Of a DNA stretch of 64,000 nt, positions 8,577 through 15,494 are shown piece after piece (the first letter of the stretch is position 1; every line of letters starts with the position of its first letter). A program made the position numbers and the translations under genes. The notes beneath the pieces are model-generated. The model did not search any database and was not told the DNA's origin. It saw nothing but the letters and a program-made list of their open reading frames with translations. Where the stretch lies: assembly GCF_000406165.1 (NCBI RefSeq), contig NZ_CM001977.1:2272396-2336395 (forward strand). The letters are read 5' to 3'. This DNA is from Dickeya zeae NCPPB 2538. GTDB lineage: Bacteria > Pseudomonadota > Gammaproteobacteria > Enterobacterales > Enterobacteriaceae.

Positions 8577-8696
8577 ATGAACGATACATCCAAAAGCAAT
8601 AACTCTGCTGATATTTTAAAATATGGACGCAACCCACCCCCAACAAACTCCAGACCTAAAGCACCTCCAACACCGCCGAAAAAACCAACTCAATAA
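8577..8696 (+). CDS. Proline-rich small peptide 2 (39 aa)
   Basis: Starts MNDTSKSNNSADILK, then YGRNPPPTNSRPKAPPTPP and KKPTQ. GAGGA ends 6 bases before the ATG and the gene follows peptide 1 by 15 bp. The N-terminal third is unrelated to the other copies, while the GRNPPPxNxRP pattern and the basic tail are kept. This is what one expects of diverged paralogues under selection for the C-terminal part. Confidence 0.75.
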   Translation: MNDTSKSNNSADILKYGRNPPPTNSRPKAPPTPPKKPTQ

Positions 8697-8713
8697 ACTA
8701 CTGGAGATTAGTG

Positions 8714-8845
8714 ATGAGTAAGGCTACGCCATCAGTTCCGCTCCCTCCTTCTTCGCGAAACGGATTTAATGGCAGCAGGAATCCCCCCCCAGCAACAAAT
8801 GTTAGACCAGCACCGCCGCCACCGCCGCCAAAAAAAGAAGGGTAA
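8714..8845 (+). CDS. Proline-rich small peptide 3 (43 aa)
   Basis: Starts MSKATPSVPLPPSSRNG and carries SRNPPPATNVRPAPPPPPP then KKEG. GGAG lies 7 bases before the ATG; 17 bp separate it from peptide 2. It has six consecutive prolines near the C-terminus, a run that normally stalls ribosomes without EF-P. Confidence 0.75.
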   Translation: MSKATPSVPLPPSSRNGFNGSRNPPPATNVRPAPPPPPPKKEG

Positions 8846-8883
8846 TAGACTTACTACTTAATAAGTATTAAAGGGAGAACTTA

Positions 8884-9012
8884 ATGGAAGTTAACAAGAA
8901 AAAACGCCAACAGCCTACATTTGATGGAAAAAATCCCCCTCCGCCCCAAAATATTAGGCCATCCCCACCACCCACACCACCCACACCACCCACAAAGAAA
9001 ACTAACACCTAA
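8884..9012 (+). CDS. Proline-rich small peptide 4 (42 aa)
   Basis: Starts MEVNKKKRQQPTFD and carries GKNPPPPQNIRPSPPPTPP, then repeats of TPP and KKTNT. GGGAG lies 6 bases before the ATG; 38 bp separate it from peptide 3. Its proline run is interrupted by threonines (PPPTPPTPPT), unlike the uninterrupted runs in copies 1, 3 and 5. Confidence 0.75.
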   Translation: MEVNKKKRQQPTFDGKNPPPPQNIRPSPPPTPPTPPTKKTNT

Positions 9013-9028
9013 TATCTATAGGGAATTT

Positions 9029-9157
9029 ATGAACAAAAAAACAATTACTCAACCCAATAAATCTCGAGTTGCTACAGAGGGTCGAAATCCTGATGTTCCT
9101 AAGAACTTGGTAAGACCTGCACCGCCTCCTCCGCCTCCTACTCAGAAAGGTAAATGA
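9029..9157 (+). CDS. Proline-rich small peptide 5 (42 aa)
   Basis: Starts MNKKTITQPNKSRVAT and carries EGRNPDVPKNLVRPAPPPPP, ending PTQKGK. AGGGAA lies just upstream, 16 bp after peptide 4. It is the last gene of the array; an inverted repeat follows the stop at 9163-9200. A longer in-frame ATG at 8921 would overlap peptide 4 in another frame and is not favoured. Confidence 0.75.
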   Translation: MNKKTITQPNKSRVATEGRNPDVPKNLVRPAPPPPPPTQKGK

Positions 9158-9162
9158 TTCAT

Positions 9163-9200
9163 AAAGGGATAAATCCACCATAAAAAGGTTTTATCCCTTT
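9163..9200 (+). terminator. Hairpin after the peptide array
   Basis: AAAGGGATAAA (9163-9173) and TTTATCCCTTT (9190-9200) are perfect inverted repeats directly after the fifth peptide gene. The T-rich right arm could serve as terminator of the whole operon. Confidence 0.55.
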
Positions 9201-9426
9201 CCGAAATTTACTATCTCTAGCGATTCTGTTTATGGGCATTACATTACAACGATCGGTCTTGCTTCAGGCACTATTACACCATTTTTCAATTATAAAAAGT
9301 TGCAGCTAATTTCCCTTACATGGGAATATCTGAGATAGTAATTCCATTGAAATATCCAATAATGCTCTTTTGCTTTTTTCAAAATTGAAAAGTATAGTTG
9401 GATATAAATTTTTAGACATACATCCC

Positions 9427-10344
9427 TCAGTTATCAAACAGATAATTATATTTTTCAGGGAGTAATGCAAACTCCCCCCATCCAACATGTGAAATGCAAA
9501 GGCCAACGCCGTTAACTGTTACCACACCATACATTAATAAAATTCGTCCTCTACTGTCCTCATTGACTCCATGTCCAAGCGAATCCTTATTATTTTGTTT
9601 GAAATAAAAATCTTTGTATTCGCCAGCAGAGTTCCAAGCTAGCCTCGTCATTCTTATCGAGTGATCCCTCGGCTTGCTAAAGCTGCTCAATATTTTCGCG
9701 TAGTATAGTTTTGGTGTATTCGTCGTGCTCTGTATATTATTTATATTTGTTAATAACCTGTCTAATCTCTCAGCATTTTTCTCACCAGGCAATACGTAAT
9801 ATTTGTAATAGTTCTGATCAAAATTTCTGCATATCCCTGCTACAGTAGTAATCTTCGAGGGCAACTTAAAACTCTGACCTCGGTGACGACCAATAGGCAC
9901 ATCACTAATTTCTCCATCCTGATCTTCAATATGATTTTGATCGTAAACACCATTGTTTCCTTCAGGAATCTCTGGTTTTTCTTTCATAAAGGACTCGACT
10001 ATTGCAAGCTGATCATTTGCAATTGCCTTCTTGGCCTCTTCTTCTGAACTATATTGTCTCCCTTTAGCCGTCTTTACACGAAGGCTACAATATATATGAG
10101 AATAAGATGGTAAATGAGCAAAACTAGGATTTCTACCATCAGTTGCTTTATCTTTGTTTTGAGGCCGTCTTGATAGTGGAGTGGCACATTCAGGACAAAA
10201 AATATGATGCCTCATTTCCAGGGTAAATTCGCTGGGTAATACACGTTTTCCATTAGCCTTCAACTCAGGTACTGAATTAGGATCAAACTCCCAACTAGAA
10301 TGATAAAAGGCAAATTTTATTCTAAAGGTACTCTCATCTTCCAT
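9427..10344 (-). CDS. Island hypothetical protein with CoiA-like zinc-finger start
   Basis: About 305 residues, AT-rich gene. Near the N-terminus it has CPEC, followed about 25 residues later by SFAHLPSYSHIYCS, a spaced C-x2-C...H...C pattern. This resembles the zinc-binding, nuclease-associated N-terminus of CoiA-like and related phage-defence proteins; that is weak similarity, not an assignment. The rest has no motif I recognise; the C-terminus is hydrophobic and strand-rich (LLMYGVVTVNGVGLCIS). The ATG at 10344 is preferred over 10350 because GAGG lies 7 bases before it. It is convergent to the peptide operon. Confidence 0.7.
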   Translation of the reverse strand: MEDESTFRIKFAFYHSSWEFDPNSVPELKANGKRVLPSEFTLEMRHHIFCPECATPLSRRPQNKDKATDGRNPSFAHLPSYSHIYCSLRVKTAKGRQYSSEEEAKKAIANDQLAIVESFMKEKPEIPEGNNGVYDQNHIEDQDGEISDVPIGRHRGQSFKLPSKITTVAGICRNFDQNYYKYYVLPGEKNAERLDRLLTNINNIQSTTNTPKLYYAKILSSFSKPRDHSIRMTRLAWNSAGEYKDFYFKQNNKDSLGHGVNEDSRGRILLMYGVVTVNGVGLCISHVGWGEFALLPEKYNYLFDN

Positions 10345-10454
10345 TTGCATACCTCATAGACAAGAATTTTCTTTCCTTCTATACCTTAATAAATATTAAA
10401 ATACAATTAGTTAGATCATGATTTAAAGAAGTCACGAAATGTCATATATACTGC

Positions 10455-10736
10455 ATGCAACAAAATCTCTTCCCTCTCCCCCACCCGCCAATCATACAGC
10501 CCCCGCCCATCAATCACATCATGACAAGACGAACAACCATAGACTGCCCAGAAATCATCGCCTTTAACTACCTTTACCAGTTCCCCGGCATGACGTTACG
10601 CGATTACTTTGCAGCAAAGACGATACAAGCTTGGCTTTCGCAGATAGCACCAGAAGAGATGGAAGATATGATGAACCGCTGGGCTGACAACAGTTATGAA
10701 ATGGCTGATGCCATGTTAAAGGCTCGGGAGGTTTAA
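10455..10736 (+). CDS. Phage-type small hypothetical protein
   Basis: A 93-residue frame. From the internal ATG at 10521 it reads MTRRTTIDCPEIIAFNY, then FPGMTLRDYFAAKTIQAW and a C-terminal helix (SYEMADAMLKAREV). That core resembles small proteins common in lambdoid phages, usually beginning a few residues before the TLRDYFAAK motif, so 10521 may be the true start. The extra 22 residues from 10455 are proline-rich (PLPHPPIIQPPP) and have no clear ribosome binding site. It lies upstream of xis. Function is unknown. Confidence 0.65.
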   Translation: MQQNLFPLPHPPIIQPPPINHIMTRRTTIDCPEIIAFNYLYQFPGMTLRDYFAAKTIQAWLSQIAPEEMEDMMNRWADNSYEMADAMLKAREV

Positions 10737-10871
10737 TAGACCGGCTCGATAACAAATAACAGAGCTGCCCAACCTGCGGCTTTTTTGCTAACCAAAGCCC
10801 CTTCCTTACATAAATAAAACGACCAAAATAAGGGCGTGTCTTTGGCATGCCCTTTTCCCGAGGACTGACCG

Positions 10872-11144
10872 ATGACAAAGCTATTAACATTAGAAGAATG
10901 GCAAGAAAAAAAATACTCAGAAAAGCCTCCAACCATCCAAAAACTTCAGCGTTGGGCACGTGCAGGGAAAATATATCCAGCGCCAGAAAAGCATGGCAGA
11001 GAATACCGCGTTACTGAGAATGCCATTTATATAAACCCTAAAAGTTTTTCACTGGCTAAAAAGGTGATGCAGGAAAACCCAGAGTTATCACCATTGATGG
11101 AGAAAATTACTCATGGTTATGGCAAAACGCCCCAAAAGGTATGA
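10872..11144 (+). CDS. xis: Excisionase (lambda Xis-like)
   Basis: A 90-residue protein, MTKLLTLEEWQEKKYS, with the winged-helix pattern seen in lambda Xis: PPTIQKLQRWARAGKIYPAP-EKHGREYRV. Xis bends DNA at the attachment arm and directs Int toward excision. CGAGGA lies 9 bases upstream. Its 3' end overlaps the start of int in another frame, as in lambda, so both are likely translated from one message. Confidence 0.85.
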   Translation: MTKLLTLEEWQEKKYSEKPPTIQKLQRWARAGKIYPAPEKHGREYRVTENAIYINPKSFSLAKKVMQENPELSPLMEKITHGYGKTPQKV

Positions 11145-12222
11145 TGCCAATTTACCCAGAAATCTCACCTACCGGAAGACACGTAAGGCATTTTACTGGA
11201 GAAACCCAGTATCCGGGGAAGAAATATCAATGGGATAGATATCTCGCCGAGACGCAATATCCCAGGCAATAGAAGCAAACAATTATATTGAAAGCAACTT
11301 TACGCCAGTTGCTTTAATGCAGCGCCTGATAAAGAAGAAGGATGATAGCGAGCCTGCAACAACATTCATGGACTGGATGAAGAGTTATGAATCGATATTG
11401 AAACGTAGAGATTTAGCAGATAACACAATCAAGGCCAGAACGAAGCAGATAGGCTATCTATGTAACAAATTTGGGAAAAAGGACATTACGAAAATCACAA
11501 CAAAGGATATCGCAGAATTTATTAACAGCTATATTGACGCAGGTAAAAATACGACAGCATCAACGATGAGATCGTTACTGGTTGATATTTTCCGCGAAGC
11601 GATCGCGAATGGCATCACCACAAACAACCCAGCAGAAGTGACAAAAACACCGAACGTGCGTGTTAAACGCGAACGTCTTACACTTGATGAGTATTGGGGG
11701 ATTCATGCTGCAGCATGCGCAAATCAGCCAGAATGGGTTGAGTTAGGCATACTGATGGGGCTGGTTACCGGCCAGCGACGTGAGGACATTTGTGAAATGA
11801 AAAAGAGCGACATCAGAGAAGGCAGGCTGTGGGTCGTCCAAGGAAAAACAGGGGCGCAAATCTCGCTCCCGCTGGATCTGAAACTGAATGCCGCCAGCCT
11901 CACGCTGAGACATGTTGTAGAACGGTGCGTGGCATCAAATAGCAGTGAATACCTGATCGGTTCAGATAGCCGCAAAACAGGCCGCGTGCCTGGAGCTCTT
12001 CATCCAGATACACTGACTAAGGCATTTGTTGCTGCCAGAAAAAATTGCGGACTGACATTCACAGATTAGCCACCGACGTTTCATGAAATACGAAGTCTGG
12101 CCGGTCGGCTGTATGAAAAGGAATATGGGAAAGAGTTTGCTCAGAAGCTCCTTGGTCATAAATCAATGAAGATGACTGACAAATATTTGGATAGCAGAGA
12201 AAAAGAGTGGACGATGCTGTGA
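11119..12222 (+). pseudogene. int: Tyrosine integrase (lambda Int-like) with two in-frame amber codons
   Basis: From ATG 11119 to TGA 12220-12222 one frame encodes 367 codons, interrupted by TAG at 11236-11238 and at 12067-12069. Before the first stop it reads MAKRPKRYDANLPRNLTYRK (arm-binding domain), and after it ISRRDAISQAIEANNYI. The catalytic domain shows LVTGQRREDICEMKKSDI (first catalytic Arg). Beyond the second stop come FHEIRSLAGRLY (His-x2-Arg), LLGHKSMKMTDKYLD (catalytic His and Tyr). All key residues are present, so only the ambers break it. Possible products are fragments 11317-12069 and others that lack the active-site Tyr. An alternative start is ATG 11113. It is coupled to xis and adjacent to attR. 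Confidence 0.88.
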
Positions 12223-12367
12223 TTTGTGCCCGAAATCCGTCCGTCGATTTCCGAAAAATCGCGCATGTATATGACATTAAAGGACGGAGAAAGACGGTAT
12301 TATTGAGTGATTTTTGAGCTAAAAATATCAATTTACCAATAAATATCAATTAGTTAAATCAAAACAG

Positions 12368-12401
12368 CCGGGCACAGGAATCGTGTTCGGTCTTTTTTTA
12401 T
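12368..12401 (+). repeat. attR: 34-bp direct repeat
   Basis: Exact copy of 6416-6449, located 145 bp after the int stop. It marks the right end of the island; without the sdsR body upstream, it is only a hairpin-plus-T-tract fragment that may also terminate int transcription. Confidence 0.9.
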
Positions 12402-13018
12402 ATCATTGATTTAAAACAAAAAAACATTAGTCGGAACGAAAATGCCCGGAATTGGCCCGAAATTCCGTACCCGGTGTAAATTGCTGCAAGCTGGATATCT
12501 ACTATTTTTTGTGGCCGAATAATAGGTTAAGAATATATATCACACATCAAGCCGGTTTCCTCCAGTGTCCGTAAAATGTATCACGCTGTTTTTTCCACTA
12601 TTTCCTTTGTTTTAGCTCCCCCCTGTAAAGTGAAAATATAAGGATTTGAATGTCTTACTATGACATTATAAAAAATGGGATCGATTTAATTAGGTAAAAA
12701 CAAGGCATCTCCTCTATCAAAAACAGATAAATATACTCTACTAAAAAGACCTCTTAATAAAATGAGCCATCAATAAAAAGGCCCCGACATAGTAGATATT
12801 CTCCCATGTCGGGACCATAGCCAGATATCCACAAAGTGGATATGATTACTGCAAATCACCCAAACTACTCGATTAGAAACATACAACCATAACGTTAATA
12901 TTAGTCTCTACACAAAGCGAGCCAATATGTAGTCGCATAGCCAAGTTAACCAGACACAGGCTGATTTATTTTTGCCATTGTTTATGATTGAAATATCAAA
13001 CCATAGTGCACTATTCGG
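12402..13018. other. AT-rich gene-free stretch right of the island
   Basis: 617 bp with no open frame I would support. It contains a hairpin at 12783-12814 (CCCCGACAT...ATGTCGGG). On the minus strand this is followed by GCCTTTTTATT and could terminate the gene at 13019-13345. This stretch probably represents the original sequence downstream of sdsR, or older accessory DNA. Confidence 0.5.
12776..12816 (-). terminator. Rho-independent terminator, minus strand
   Basis: Read on the minus strand: CCCGACAT, a loop of about 15, ATGTCGGG, then GCCTTTTTATTG. It lies about 200 bp downstream of the 108-residue gene. Confidence 0.6.
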
Positions 13019-13345
13019 TTATTCAATCAATTGAATATCAAACCCAATAATAGTCGTACCAACAGCGTCATAGGTTGCGATCTGTCCGTTCTTTGCCAGA
13101 GCAACAAACGCATGCCCCTGGCCTGACGAACCAAGTACAGCATGTCCATACGGTGTAACAGCCAGTGCATCACCCGGTACACCGATTTCATCAAGCGGAG
13201 GTGTGGTTCGGGATTGGGCTACAGGGTAATTACCGCTGTTCCAGTCAGTGGTGTTCCACTTACCGTCGCTTCCCAGCCATTGAACTGAAAAATTAAAGAC
13301 ATACGCACCTTTATTATTAACAGTGATTTTTTGCACTTGTCTCAT
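13019..13345 (-). CDS. Hypothetical beta-rich protein
   Basis: A 108-residue protein without signal peptide, Cys or membrane segment. Pattern: MRQVQKITVNNKGAYVFNFS, VQWLGSDGKWNTTDWNSGNY, then a turn-rich middle and ALAKNGQIATYDAVGTTII. The alternating hydrophobic strands and Trp/Tyr/Gly content suggest a small beta-sandwich, as in lectin- or coat-like proteins. I do not recognise the family. GAGGA lies 7 bases before the ATG. It is flanked by AT-rich gene-free DNA on both sides, so it is a lone accessory gene. Confidence 0.72.
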   Translation of the reverse strand: MRQVQKITVNNKGAYVFNFSVQWLGSDGKWNTTDWNSGNYPVAQSRTTPPLDEIGVPGDALAVTPYGHAVLGSSGQGHAFVALAKNGQIATYDAVGTTIIGFDIQLIE

Positions 13346-13531
13346 GATATTGTCCTCTATTATTATTAGCCAATACTAATTATTTTATTTATTAGCTTTT
13401 CTCATATAGCGTTTCATCACCATACATTAATTAAGACTAGCAGGGTATTTACTTTTTTCAAAAAAACAAAAAACCGAGAGGCATTGATTAATAGCATCAT
13501 TACTAATGATTAAACCATGATCATGGTCTTA

Positions 13532-13624
13532 AATAAAAATCAAACCATTAAATATTAAAAAGGAAATGAAATCAGATAATGTAATGAAAGACATGTCGTT
13601 ATTAAATATGGTTTGATTTTTATT
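13532..13624. repeat. 17-bp inverted repeat
   Basis: AATAAAAATCAAACCAT at 13532-13548 is repeated inverted at 13608-13624 without mismatch. The 14-bp palindrome at 13514-13527 contains the same CCAT. It may be a regulator-binding or recombination remnant. Confidence 0.6.
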
Positions 13625-13702
13625 CTTATTTTACTTATCCATTATCATTCCAACAGTAATCTTTCAAAAATAATATAATCATGTAAAAAAGTTGATAACT
13701 GC

Positions 13703-13737
13703 ATTACCGCAGACACTCAATGAATGTCTGCGGTAAT
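13703..13737 (-). terminator. 13-bp perfect stem-loop after the GIY-YIG-like gene
   Basis: ATTACCGCAGACA (13703-13715) and TGTCTGCGGTAAT (13725-13737) form a 13-bp stem with a 9-base loop, 6 bp beyond the stop of the minus-strand gene. A T-run (CTTTTTTAC) follows about 12 bases later on the minus strand, so termination is plausible. Confidence 0.55.
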
Positions 13738-13742
13738 CGTAC

Positions 13743-14231
13743 TCATTCTTCCCACACGTGGAGGTTACCACTGCGCCATAACTCGCCATCCCAGGAAATC
13801 ACATCACTCAAATCTTTGCATAGCGTATGCTGCCTTACCCTGGGGGAGCCATCCTGTTTAAACCACTTGTTCACCAATGTTATTGGCCGCGGTGGATAGG
13901 CTCTTTTTTTCTCATTAAGCTCTGGTTGCCAGAAATAAATGATGATGGATTCGGCAATCTCAAGAAAGTGTCGGGAGGCATCGTCAGGGTAGACGATAGA
14001 CCCCAGCCAAAACTCCTGTTCTCTGGTCACCTCAAACGCCTTGTGATGAGACTTAAATCGTCCTACATAGCTTCCTTCGGTAATACCACAGTACTGGATT
14101 GTTGCCTCCCGTTCATACTTTCTTTTGCCCGTCACCAGATAGAGGCCATTTCCCCACTCTGGGTTTTCCTGTATATCCGAATAAACGTAAGGGCCGCTCC
14201 AGTCAATAATGACGGTAGTGTGTGATGCCAT
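13743..14231 (-). CDS. GIY-YIG-like protein
   Basis: A 162-residue protein. Residues about 28-60 read GNGLYLVTGKRKYER...IQYCGIT...SYVGRFKSHH. This corresponds to the two short strands (GIY, YIG) and the following Arg/His helix of GIY-YIG nucleases. Near residue 90-106 comes LEIAESIIIYFWQPELN, matching the family's helix with Glu and the terminal P-x-LN. The GIY element is degenerate (GLY) and YIG is YCG. I infer the fold; nuclease activity is open. It is a lone gene with its own hairpin downstream. Confidence 0.68.
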   Translation of the reverse strand: MASHTTVIIDWSGPYVYSDIQENPEWGNGLYLVTGKRKYEREATIQYCGITEGSYVGRFKSHHKAFEVTREQEFWLGSIVYPDDASRHFLEIAESIIIYFWQPELNEKKRAYPPRPITLVNKWFKQDGSPRVRQHTLCKDLSDVISWDGELWRSGNLHVWEE

Positions 14232-14339
14232 GCTTCCTTTCCTCGCATTACTTGATAAATGATCTGCAAAAATTTTTATTCATTCTCACTGGTCTCGTGA
14301 CATCGTCATGTCGACTGACGAGCCCCCCCGCCAGCAGTA

Positions 14340-15095
14340 TCAGGTGAAATCAGACAGCTTCTGCCCGGAAACAATCAACTCTTCCAATAACATTTTACGG
14401 CGCTCTGGCGGCGTATCGCGGCTAATCATAAAGCAGACAGCCGCTACCGCCTGACCACTACGTGAGCGAATCGGGGCAGCCATGCAACAGGTAAAACTTT
14501 CTGATAGCCCTTCCGTCTGGCAATACCCTTGCAGCCCTGCCCGATGAATATCATCAAGAAACGCCTGTTTATCCAGAACGGTTCCATTCGCCAGTCGATA
14601 ATCCTCTTCTGGGATCAGCTCAAGAATGGCACTATCTGACCAATTGCTCAGTAGCAACCGTCCCGTCGCCGTCCACGGGATGGGAACGCGTACACCGATA
14701 TCCGAGGTTATCTTGAAGGGATGCGCGTTACTTTCCGATAGCACAACGGTGTATTTATTCCCTTCCAGCATGCAGAGCTGCACGGTTTCACCATGACGCG
14801 CAACGAGTTCCACCATGAGTTGGTGCGCCCGACGAATCAAATCATTGTGCGCCATGTAGTCCGCACCATAGTAGTGCATCTCACGCCCGAAGAACACGGC
14901 ACCATCAGCATCCAGTTCCAACAAGCCAGCCTCACTAAGCAGGCTCACCAGTTCATAGACGCTGGAACGGGGAGCACCTGTTGCGTCAATCAAATCACGC
15001 ATGGCCATGGGTTTTCTGGAAATATGCAGTTGGCGAAAAATCTCGATGACCCGGTCTACACCGCGCGCCCGTGACGTTTTCTCGTCAGACATAGG
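14340..15095 (-). CDS. IclR family transcriptional regulator
   Basis: About 251 residues, starting at MSDEKTSRARGVDRV. The ATG at 15113 adds six residues. The N-terminal winged helix (RVIEIFRQLHISRKPMAMRD, TGAPRSSVYELVSLLSEAG) is followed by the IclR effector domain with YRLANGTVLDKQAFL and CMAAPIRSRSGQAVAAVC. Such regulators sense small carboxylates or amino acid derivatives. It is divergent from the ridA-transporter-enzyme cluster at 15495-20309 and most likely controls it. The palindrome at 15408-15441 is the best operator candidate. Confidence 0.92.
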   Translation of the reverse strand, partial: PMSDEKTSRARGVDRVIEIFRQLHISRKPMAMRDLIDATGAPRSSVYELVSLLSEAGLLELDADGAVFFGREMHYYGADYMAHNDLIRRAHQLMVELVARHGETVQLCMLEGNKYTVVLSESNAHPFKITSDIGVRVPIPWTATGRLLLSNWSDSAILELIPEEDYRLANGTVLDKQAFLDDIHRAGLQGYCQTEGLSESFTCCMAAPIRSRSGQAVAAVCFMISRDTPPERRKMLLEELIVSGQKLSDFT

Positions 15096-15494
15096 CACAT
15101 TCTCCTGTTGCAATCATGCAATGATAAATACGCTGAAAAAAGAAAGCATCATACACCGCAAGCCCTCGTTAACCCATCCCGATAAAATAATTTTTTGCTC
15201 TGAATACCGATAATACCTGCGCTCTATTTTAGTGCCCCAATCCGGCGCAAATAAATAATGTTCGTTAATGAAAACAAAACAATCGGTGTTTTCATCTCTA
15301 AAGCTGATATTCGTTTCTCTTATTTTTGGGATCCTGTCAGCAGGATTAAAAATTAAATAGGGATTCCTATATTGCAAAAATAAAAATCCTGTGCAAATCT
15401 TGATCTATCCGGTATTGCAGACTCAAGTCTGGTATACCGGACAATAGTGTAAGCAACACCATACCCGAGTTATCACGAATAAGGAGCATGCGGC
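15096..15494. other. Divergent regulatory region of the IclR/RidA cluster
   Basis: About 400 bp. An 87-codon frame on the minus strand (15114-15377) has no ribosome binding site worth noting and is judged spurious. The right part holds the 34-bp palindrome. The rest is AT-rich promoter DNA. Confidence 0.6.
15408..15441. promoter_or_regulatory. 34-bp palindrome, likely IclR-family operator
   Basis: Two nested inverted repeats share one dyad: TCCGGTAT (15408-15415) with ATACCGGA (15434-15441), and CAGACT with AGTCTG inside them, each separated by 2-bp spacers. 28 of 34 positions are symmetrical. It lies 53 bp before ridA. IclR regulators often bind such double palindromes as dimers of dimers. 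Confidence 0.7.

Larger units (their letters stand above)
6450..12401. mobile_element. Integrative mini-island at sdsR, about 5.95 kb
   Basis: It is bounded by perfect 34-bp direct repeats (6416-6449 and 12368-12401). It carries lambda-type xis and int adjacent to the right repeat, a phage-type small gene, and AT-rich cargo unlike the flanking core in base composition. There are no structural, replication or packaging genes, so it is a minimal integrative element or remnant, not a complete prophage. Small RNA 3' ends are common targets of tyrosine recombinases. The int frame has two amber codons, so the element is probably immobile at present unless suppressed or helped in trans. Confidence 0.88.
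13346..13742. other. AT-rich gene-free stretch with inverted repeats
   Basis: 397 bp, no coding frame supported. It holds three symmetrical elements: a 14-bp palindrome ACCATGATCATGGT (13514-13527), a 17-bp inverted repeat (13532-13548 and 13608-13624, 59 bp apart), and a hairpin at 13703-13737 next to the GIY-YIG-like gene. Confidence 0.55.

Noticed and set aside
10108..10140. GRNP motif in the 305-residue island protein, similar to the peptides
   Set aside because: It sits within the zinc-finger-like segment (DGRNPSFAHLP) and lacks the RPxPPPPP part; most likely chance.
6450..12401. Complete prophage
   Set aside because: Only int, xis and one phage-type small gene; no structural, lysis or replication genes.
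15114..15377. 87-codon frame between the IclR gene and ridA
   Set aside because: No good ribosome binding site and no family-like pattern; region is better explained as divergent promoter DNA.
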